The position numbers and the translations under genes were made by a program. From contig PWND01000031.1 of NCBI GenBank assembly GCA_003557965.1, positions 1 through 8,801 of the forward strand: DNA of 8,801 nt, in the 5' to 3' direction. The notes under the pieces were generated by a model. That model had not been told where the DNA came from. It did not search any database and saw only the letters and a program-made list of their open reading frames with translations. This stretch comes from Bacteroidales bacterium. Its GTDB lineage: Bacteria; Bacteroidota; Bacteroidia; Bacteroidales; UBA7960. Below, piece after piece: positions 1-5,002 of this stretch (positions are counted from its first letter, which is position 1; every line of letters begins with the position of its first letter).

Positions 1-238
1 CATTACCTTTCATCACAAACAAGTCACTACCCATAAGTTTTAATTTGTCTTTCAGGTCACGTAATTCCTTGTGTAAAAACAATAATTGCCTGGGGTTTTT
101 GCTTTTGAATGTATTATCGCCGAAAGCATATACAGGCAATACAGGGTAGCCGCTTTTTAATGCATTATATAAACCCTTATTATCATCAAGCCTAAGGTCG
201 CGCCTTAGCCAAAAAATTGCAATTTTATCTTTTTTCAT
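1..238 (-). CDS. phr: DNA photolyase/cryptochrome-family protein, N-terminal part (truncated by window edge)
   Basis: Only the first 79 codons are inside the window; the gene runs off the left edge, so this is a window cut and not a broken gene. The ATG at 238-236 is followed at residues 7-24 by IAIFWLRRDLRLDDNKGL, the hallmark opening of the photolyase N-terminal alpha/beta (antenna chromophore-binding) domain, then by a PVLPVYAFGDN strand like the PV(I/L)PVF segment of the family. Photolyases are cytoplasmic FAD enzymes that use blue light to split pyrimidine dimers in DNA; some relatives are cryptochromes or (6-4) enzymes. The FAD-binding C-terminal domain, which would separate these classes, is not visible. 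The gene is divergent from pbpC across a 111-nt spacer. The family call is firm; the substrate class is not determined. Confidence 0.88.
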   Translation of the reverse strand, partial: MKKDKIAIFWLRRDLRLDDNKGLYNALKSGYPVLPVYAFGDNTFKSKNPRQLLFLHKELRDLKDKLKLMGSDLFVMKGN

Positions 239-276
239 AAACACGCTTATTACAGCTAAACCATAAAATAACCTTA

Positions 277-284
277 CAAAATTA
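277..284 (-). promoter_or_regulatory. Candidate -7 element for the photolyase gene
   Basis: Read on the minus strand, 284 to 277 is TAATTTTG, an exact match to the Bacteroidota -7 consensus TAnnTTTG, ending 38 nt before the ATG. I see no TTG at the expected -33 distance, so support rests on the -7 match and position alone. In AT-rich DNA such an octamer can occur by chance. Confidence 0.3.
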
Positions 285-293
285 TATTAATAA

Positions 294-328
294 TTGTATT
301 ATGATTTGGTTTAAAAACAATAATTTTG
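294..328 (+). promoter_or_regulatory. Candidate promoter for pbpC
   Basis: TAATTTTG at 321-328 is an exact match to the Bacteroidota -7 consensus TAnnTTTG. A TTG at 294-296 could serve as the -33 element, with a 24-nt spacer that is slightly long for this promoter class. Transcription would begin near 335, giving a leader of about 15 nt before the GTG start. No Shine-Dalgarno sequence is visible. The octamer pairs with the candidate -7 of the divergent photolyase gene as an inverted repeat. Confidence 0.35.
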
Positions 329-349
329 AAGTAACAAAAACTATTATCA

Positions 350-2740
350 GTGGAAAACAAAACATCAAAAAGCATAAGCAGGCCATTTATTTTTTTGCTG
401 ATAATCTTTGCAATTATTTTTTTCGCATATTCAGCTTACTGGATTTGTTTACCTTCTGATTTGTTTACTTTACCCAAATCAACTGTTTTGTATTCATCAG
501 AAGGCAGATTGCTTAATGCAAGGACTTCGTCTGATGAGCAATGGAGATTCCCATATAATCCTGAAGTACCCGGAAAATTTGCGAAATCCTTATTAATGTT
601 TGAAGACAAATATTTTTATTACCACAGAGGAGTAAACCCGTTTTCTTTAGTAAGAGCATTATATACCAATATCCGATCCGGCAGGACAATAAGTGGCGGG
701 AGTACAATAAGCATGCAGGTTATACGGCTTCACAGGCAGGGGCGGCCTCGTACAATAACTGAAAAACTTATAGAAATTGTATTAGCCACACGCCTTGAAC
801 TCACTTATTCAAAAAATGAAATACTGGCTATGTATGCTTCTAATGCACCATTTGGAGGAAATATTGTAGGCCTTGATGCAGCTTGCTGGAGGTACTTTAA
901 TCAACCACCTGAAAACCTTTCATGGGGGCAGGCAGCCAGCCTTGCTGTTTTACCCAACAGCCCGGCATTAGTACATCCGGGAAGAAACAGGCAAATATTA
1001 CTTGAGAAGAGAAACATGCTATTAAGCAGATTATATGATTCAGGCTATATTGATAAAATGGAGCTAAAGCTATCATTAGCTGAACCACTGCCTAAAGTAC
1101 CATATGCTCTTCCACAACATGCACCACACCTGTTTGACAGAATCAGGAGAGAAGGGCTTGACGGAAAAAATATTCATTCAACACTAAATGCAGATTTTCA
1201 ATTAATTGTAAATAAAATCGCTGAAAGACACCATTTAAGTCAAAAGCAAAATCACGTTAACAATATTGCAATTTTAGTTTGTGAAACTAAAAGTGGTAAT
1301 GTATTAGCTTATACAGGCAACATATATAATAAGGAGTATCCAACACAATCTATGTATGTTGATATAATAACCCGCTTAAGAAGCCCCGGAAGCATACTAA
1401 AACCATTCTTATATGCAGCGATGCTTTCAGATGGCTATATTTTGCCTCAAACTTTGGTTGCTGATATTCCAACAAACTTTAAGGGATTTTCGCCTGAAAA
1501 TTTTCACCGCAATTATGATGGAGCAGTCCCTGCTTCAAGGGCTCTTTCACGCTCATTAAATGTACCTGCCGTTAAGATGTTGCAAGATTATTCTCCTGAA
1601 AAATTTTTAGACTTTTTAAAAGAAGCAGGTTTTACAAGCTTTACAAAACCAGCCTCACATTATGGCTTATCGCTAATTCTGGGTGGTGCTGAGGTAAGCC
1701 TGTGGGAAATTACCGGGCTATTTGCGTCAATGGGCAGGCTTTTACTGGAATATAATGCTGAAAATAAGTACAATAACAAAGTGTTCAGGCCATTAAATTA
1801 TTTAGAAAATAACGATGCCAATGTTGATATTTCTCCTGTTTTGCAAAATATTCCAATTAGTGCTGGTTCGGCTTACCATACAATAAGCGCTCTTAATGAG
1901 GTTAACAGGCCTGATGAAGAAATATACTGGAGAGAGTTTTCAAGCATGTTTCCGGTTGCATGGAAAACAGGTACCAGTTATGGAAACCGTGATGCATGGT
2001 CAATTGGTATAACGCCGGAATATACGGTAGGTGTATGGGTTGGAAATGCCAGCGGCGAAGGCCGTCCGGAATTAACAGGTATTAATGCTGCAGCACCGGT
2101 ATTATTTGATGTTTATAAAATTCTAAAACCTCGCAAATGGTTTACCCCACCTTATGATGATATGAAGCAAATTGTAATATGTAAACATAGTGGCCACAGG
2201 GCAAAAGAAATATGCACAGATAAGGATACAGTTTGGGTGCCAATACAAGGCTTGTCAACTATAGCATGCCCTTATCATCAAATTATACATCTTGATAAAA
2301 AAAAGCAATTCAGAGTAAATGCTTCATGTGAGAGCATAAGAAATATAAAACCGGCACCATGGTTTATTCTTCCCCCTGTAAAGGAATTCTATTTTGTAAA
2401 AAACAATCCATTTTACAAAAAAATTCCACCTTTAAGAAGTGACTGCAAAACACAAGCAGACAGGCAAAACATAATGGATTTAATATATCCGCCTGAAAAT
2501 GCAAAAGTATTTATCCCAATTGAAATTGACGGTTCCCCGGGAGAAATAGTTTTTCAACTTGCACACCGAAACGATAACTCAACAGTTTTCTGGCACATAA
2601 ATGATGAGTTTATTGGTTCCTCTTCTGTTTTCCATGAAGTTAGCATCCGCCCGGCAGAAGGGCATCATAAGTTGATTGTTGTGGATGAATCAGGAGAAAC
2701 AATAACCCGAAACTTTGAAGTTGTTTCAAAAAACAGATAG
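350..2740 (+). CDS. pbpC: Penicillin-binding protein 1C (bifunctional transglycosylase/transpeptidase)
   Basis: Class A penicillin-binding protein, anchored in the inner membrane with its catalytic domains in the periplasm; polymerises glycan strands from lipid II and may cross-link peptides. The 796 residues compare with about 770 in E. coli PBP1C. Residues 12-31 form one transmembrane anchor. The GT51 domain (about 50-225) has EDKYFYYHRG with catalytic Glu85, GGSTISMQ at 116-123, and the EKLIEIVLATRLE and APFGGNIVG blocks. The transpeptidase domain (about 300-590) has all three motifs: SILK (Ser348 nucleophile, Lys351), SLN at 402-404, and KTGT at 539-542. A Cys/His-containing linker (Cys611, Cys622, Cys640, His643) and a C-terminal BiPBP_C-type beta domain (about 705-793) mark the 1C subtype. 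The start is GTG: an in-frame stop lies at 332-334, and the next Met is residue 83, after the membrane anchor. The alpha-2-macroglobulin gene that often neighbours pbpC is absent here. Confidence 0.95.
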   Translation: MENKTSKSISRPFIFLLIIFAIIFFAYSAYWICLPSDLFTLPKSTVLYSSEGRLLNARTSSDEQWRFPYNPEVPGKFAKSLLMFEDKYFYYHRGVNPFSLVRALYTNIRSGRTISGGSTISMQVIRLHRQGRPRTITEKLIEIVLATRLELTYSKNEILAMYASNAPFGGNIVGLDAACWRYFNQPPENLSWGQAASLAVLPNSPALVHPGRNRQILLEKRNMLLSRLYDSGYIDKMELKLSLAEPLPKVPYALPQHAPHLFDRIRREGLDGKNIHSTLNADFQLIVNKIAERHHLSQKQNHVNNIAILVCETKSGNVLAYTGNIYNKEYPTQSMYVDIITRLRSPGSILKPFLYAAMLSDGYILPQTLVADIPTNFKGFSPENFHRNYDGAVPASRALSRSLNVPAVKMLQDYSPEKFLDFLKEAGFTSFTKPASHYGLSLILGGAEVSLWEITGLFASMGRLLLEYNAENKYNNKVFRPLNYLENNDANVDISPVLQNIPISAGSAYHTISALNEVNRPDEEIYWREFSSMFPVAWKTGTSYGNRDAWSIGITPEYTVGVWVGNASGEGRPELTGINAAAPVLFDVYKILKPRKWFTPPYDDMKQIVICKHSGHRAKEICTDKDTVWVPIQGLSTIACPYHQIIHLDKKKQFRVNASCESIRNIKPAPWFILPPVKEFYFVKNNPFYKKIPPLRSDCKTQADRQNIMDLIYPPENAKVFIPIEIDGSPGEIVFQLAHRNDNSTVFWHINDEFIGSSSVFHEVSIRPAEGHHKLIVVDESGETITRNFEVVSKNR

Positions 2741-2756
2741 TTTTTCATTTCAGCAT

Positions 2757-3599
2757 TTATGATATTTGCTCAAACTTAAATACTTCATCAGGTTTTATAC
2801 CTTTTGGAGTATTTTTAACAGTGCAGCATTCATTATCATAATCATGCTCAAAAAACAACACATAATTATTCTCAACAGCCCGTTTCAAAAACTCATCTTT
2901 TTCCTGCATTGTAACTAAAGGATGCAAGTCAAAACTCGGAACATAAGCAAGAGGAATGTTAAGCATTGATGGAATAAAGTCAGCAAGATAAACCAGTTTA
3001 CGGCCTTTATAATCTATTAAAGCAATAAGCTGGCCCGGAGTATGCCCGTTTTTAATTTCAATATCAATGCCCTTACAAAAATTCATGTCATTATCTATAA
3101 ACTCTAACTGTCCGGATTCATATAAAGGCACAAAATTTTCCTTAAAATAGGATGCTTTATCCCTGGGATTTGGCTTTAATGCAACTTCATATTGAGCTTT
3201 ACTACAATAATATGTAGCATTTTTGAAAGTAGCTACCGGTGTTTTTTTATCTATTCCCCATTTTACTGCACCTCCAACATGGTCAAAATGCAAATGTGTA
3301 AGGATTACATCAGTAATTTGCCCTAATTCATATCCGGCATTGTTAATTGACTTTTCAAGTGTATCATTCCCAAAAAGATAGAAATAATCGAAAAAGTCCT
3401 GGCTTTGCTTATTCCCCAGCCCTGTATCAATAAGTATTACTTTATTGCCTGTGTCAATCAACATGCAACGATTCGTAATGTTTATCATGTTTTTGTCATC
3501 AGCCTCTACATATCTACTCCATAAAGTTTTAGGGACAACGCCAAAACAAGCTCCACCATCAAGTTTAAAATTGTCTGCGATAATTGGAAAAATCTTCAT
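2757..3599 (-). CDS. MBL-fold metallo-hydrolase (lactonase-like metal site)
   Basis: A 280-residue metallo-beta-lactamase-fold protein without a signal peptide, so probably cytoplasmic. The ILTHLHFDHVGG block supplies His102, His104, Asp106 and His107; His186 (NGHTPG), Asp207 (LADF) and His252 (FFEHD) complete the two-metal ligand set in the order HxHxDH-H-D-H. This pattern is shared by N-acyl-homoserine lactonases, methyl-parathion-hydrolase-like enzymes and many uncharacterised hydrolases. The N-terminal GGACFGVVPKTLW segment is, to my knowledge, typical of an uncharacterised branch common in Bacteroidota. A vicinal Cys pair (258-259) follows the last metal ligand. The site looks intact, so hydrolase activity is likely, but the substrate cannot be read from the sequence. 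Its stop lies 16 nt from that of the convergent pbpC. The ATG choice is natural: the first strand starts at once. Confidence 0.88.
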   Translation of the reverse strand: MKIFPIIADNFKLDGGACFGVVPKTLWSRYVEADDKNMINITNRCMLIDTGNKVILIDTGLGNKQSQDFFDYFYLFGNDTLEKSINNAGYELGQITDVILTHLHFDHVGGAVKWGIDKKTPVATFKNATYYCSKAQYEVALKPNPRDKASYFKENFVPLYESGQLEFIDNDMNFCKGIDIEIKNGHTPGQLIALIDYKGRKLVYLADFIPSMLNIPLAYVPSFDLHPLVTMQEKDEFLKRAVENNYVLFFEHDYDNECCTVKNTPKGIKPDEVFKFEQIS

Positions 3600-3623
3600 A
3601 ACACTAATTACTTTTTAGAAAAA

Positions 3624-3631
3624 CAAATTTA
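3624..3631 (-). promoter_or_regulatory. Candidate -7 element for the MBL-fold hydrolase gene
   Basis: On the minus strand, 3631 to 3624 reads TAAATTTG, an exact TAnnTTTG match ending 24 nt before the ATG. The nearest upstream TTG that could be a -33 element is about 26 nt away, longer than usual, so the match is partial. The predicted leader is about 18 nt. Confidence 0.35.
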
Positions 3632-3792
3632 TATAATTTTCAAATAATATTTTGAGTCAATTACAGAATGTGAAATATAATAATCCTGTACTTAAATTGT
3701 GTTTTGTATTTACAATAATGCATTTATCCTGATGAACAATTAACAAAATAATTACTTAACAAACTTTCAGCTTTAGAATTAAAAGTTTTTTA

Positions 3793-3800
3793 TAAATTTG
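3793..3800 (+). promoter_or_regulatory. Candidate -7 element upstream of the metallophosphoesterase
   Basis: TAAATTTG on the plus strand matches TAnnTTTG exactly, but no TTG sits at a suitable -33 distance. If used, transcription would start near 3807 and give a leader of roughly 180 nt that includes both inverted repeats. A weaker octamer, TCAATTTG at 3958-3965 (one mismatch), lies closer to the start codon and is an alternative. Confidence 0.28.
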
Positions 3801-3849
3801 GCGTTCAAAGAATTTTATTGATAAATATGTTTTAATGTTTTCTATAAAT

Positions 3850-3904
3850 GAAACCCTCATCTACTAAACATATACAAAAGTGCATGTGTAAACATGAGGG
3901 TTCC
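3850..3904 (+). promoter_or_regulatory. Two-tier inverted repeat in the metallophosphoesterase upstream region
   Basis: AACCCTCAT at 3852-3860 is the exact reverse complement of ATGAGGGTT at 3894-3902. Inside it, ACATATAC (3868-3875) can pair with GCATGTGT (3882-3889) with one mismatch and one G-U pair, closing a 6-nt loop. The result is a 9-bp outer stem, an asymmetric internal loop (7 and 4 nt) and an inner stem. No T-run follows, so it is not a standard intrinsic terminator. It could be a leader RNA structure, part of a small RNA, or a binding site for a dimeric regulator. The inverted repeat is directly seen; its role is inference. Confidence 0.45.
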
Positions 3905-3923
3905 ATCGGAATAAAAGCACCTT

Positions 3924-3964
3924 AAATTGAATACATGAATAAGCATAATACTAATATTCAATTT
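3924..3964 (+). promoter_or_regulatory. 10-bp inverted repeat just upstream of the metallophosphoesterase start
   Basis: AAATTGAATA (3924-3933) and TATTCAATTT (3955-3964) are perfect reverse complements separated by 21 nt. The right arm ends 20 nt before the ATG at 3985. Placement is compatible with an operator or an initiation-region hairpin. The arms are AT-rich, which makes a chance occurrence more plausible than their length suggests. Confidence 0.35.
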
Positions 3965-3984
3965 GATAACATTAATTTATAAAG

Positions 3985-4848
3985 ATGAAAAAAACTTGTT
4001 TTTTTGTTTCAGACCTGCATGGTAGAACAAATTTATATGAGATATTGTTTGAGCAAATAAAAGAAAAGCAACCTGATGCAGTTTTTTTGGGAGGAGATTT
4101 ATTGCCGGCAGGTATGGTTTATGGTATAAAAAACGCCTCAACCAATATTAGTTTTACTGATACATTTCTTATTCCCAGGCTAATTGAAATAAAAGAGGAA
4201 CTTAAAGACAAGTACCCTGAAATTTTTATTATTATGGGTAATGATGACCCTCGCTTAAAAGAGGACAAGTATTTAGAAAATGACCAAACAGGATTATTTC
4301 ACTACTCAAATCAAAAGTTAGTAAAATTCGACACATTTACTGTTGCAGGATATTCATTTGTCCCGCCAACTCCTTTCTTGTTAAAGGATTGGGAAAGGTA
4401 CGATTTGGACAAGAGTGTCAGCCCCGGATGTGTTCATCCTTCAGATGGGTTTTATACTATCGAGCCCGAAGAAGGATATTCTGCAAGAACAATAAAAGAA
4501 GACCTTGAGTTATTATTCACTGATACAGATTTTTCCAGGTTAATATTACTAACTCATTCACCACCTTACAATACCGGATTAGACAGGGCTGCTCTTGACG
4601 GACTAATGGTTAACAATAAAGCTGTAGATGTTCACGTTGGTAGTAAAGCTATTGCCAATGTTATTAAGGAAAAGCAGCCGTTGATATCATTACATGGCCA
4701 TATTCATGAATCAAGCCGGCTTACCGGCAGATGGAAAGAAAAGATTAATAACACCTGGGCATTTTCTGCAGCTAATGATGAAGACGGGCTAACGATTGTT
4801 GAGTTTGACCCTTATAAGCCTGAAAGCGCTGTAAGAGTGGTTGTTTAA
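3985..4848 (+). CDS. Calcineurin-like metallophosphoesterase
   Basis: A 287-residue cytoplasmic phosphoesterase of the calcineurin-like (metallophos) superfamily, which hydrolyses phosphomono- or phosphodiesters with two metal ions. The metal-binding blocks appear in canonical order: SDLHG (Asp10, His12), GGD (Asp38), GND (Asn86, Asp87), THSPP (His191) and GHIH (His239, His241). The third block reads GNDD where many relatives have GNHD or GNHE, so the His often proposed as general acid is Asp here; Asn, the metal ligand, is kept. Length suits a stand-alone domain without extra regulatory modules. The substrate (cyclic nucleotide, nucleotide, protein or other) cannot be assigned. The ATG leads straight into the first beta strand, so the start is secure. 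The TPR gene lies 154 nt downstream on the same strand. Confidence 0.9.
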   Translation: MKKTCFFVSDLHGRTNLYEILFEQIKEKQPDAVFLGGDLLPAGMVYGIKNASTNISFTDTFLIPRLIEIKEELKDKYPEIFIIMGNDDPRLKEDKYLENDQTGLFHYSNQKLVKFDTFTVAGYSFVPPTPFLLKDWERYDLDKSVSPGCVHPSDGFYTIEPEEGYSARTIKEDLELLFTDTDFSRLILLTHSPPYNTGLDRAALDGLMVNNKAVDVHVGSKAIANVIKEKQPLISLHGHIHESSRLTGRWKEKINNTWAFSAANDEDGLTIVEFDPYKPESAVRVVV

Positions 4849-4859
4849 ACCACACTTTT
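4833..4859 (+). terminator. Weak terminator-like hairpin overlapping the metallophosphoesterase stop codon
   Basis: GTGGTT (4837-4842) pairs with AACCAC (4848-4853) across a 5-nt loop. After one A-A mismatch, AAG (4833-4835) pairs with CTT (4855-4857), and the sequence continues in a short T-run (4856-4859). The TAA stop (4846-4848) lies in the loop and 3' arm. The stem is short and the T-run only four bases, so termination, if any, may be partial and allow read-through into the TPR gene. Confidence 0.38.
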
Positions 4860-4895
4860 ACAGTTAGTTATTTAATAGCAATTCAGCTTAAAATA

Positions 4896-4988
4896 ATGAT
4901 TAAGGTTATAAAGTTTGATGTGCCGATTGGCTGCTCCCGATTCTATATACAATTACCAGGCATGTGCAACTTGAAAAAAATAAAATAA
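4896..4988 (+). CDS. Possible small ORF of 30 codons upstream of the TPR gene (doubtful)
   Basis: An ATG-initiated frame of 30 codons (MIKVIKFDVPIGCSRFYIQL, then ten more residues ending in KKIK) fills most of the gap between the metallophosphoesterase and the TPR gene, ending 14 nt before the TPR start. It covers the one locally GC-richer patch of this gap (about 4919-4972). The peptide is basic, with two Cys and no clear membrane segment. I recognise no family. It could be a short translated upstream ORF, a remnant of a longer gene, or chance. No Shine-Dalgarno sequence precedes it, which says little in this kind of genome. Confidence 0.2.
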   Translation: MIKVIKFDVPIGCSRFYIQLPGMCNLKKIK

Positions 4989-5002
4989 GAAAAGCTTAAA
5001 AA

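Larger units (their letters stand above)
3600..3984. other. Divergent intergenic region (385 nt), no convincing gene
   Basis: This space separates the minus-strand MBL-fold gene from the plus-strand metallophosphoesterase. It holds a candidate -7 element for each direction and two inverted repeats ahead of the plus-strand gene, described separately. Short ATG-initiated frames of about 24-29 codons occur on both strands. One on the plus strand (3848-3925, 25 codons, beginning MKPSSTKHIQ) starts at the edge of the first hairpin. Because similar frames occur on the opposite strand, I do not call any of them a gene. The segment is much longer than the other intergenic gaps between recognised genes here. 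Confidence 0.6.

Noticed and set aside
2714..2730. TTTGAA/TTCAAA hairpin near the end of pbpC as a terminator
   Set aside because: The stem is 6 bp, AT-only apart from one G-C pair, lies in the coding sequence and is not followed directly by a T-run.
2757..3599. Naming the MBL-fold protein a quorum-quenching AHL lactonase
   Set aside because: The metal ligands fit, but the motif is shared by many hydrolases and no substrate-specific residues or signalling genes nearby support that substrate.
3761..3791. AAACTTT/AAAGTTT inverted repeat followed by T-rich sequence as an intrinsic terminator
   Set aside because: Stem of 7 AT-rich pairs with a 14-nt loop; too weak, and no upstream plus-strand gene needs it.
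3848..3925. 25-codon plus-strand frame overlapping the upstream hairpin as a leader peptide gene
   Set aside because: Comparable frames of 24-29 codons exist on the opposite strand in the same spacer, so chance explains it; mentioned only as a possibility within the leader finding.
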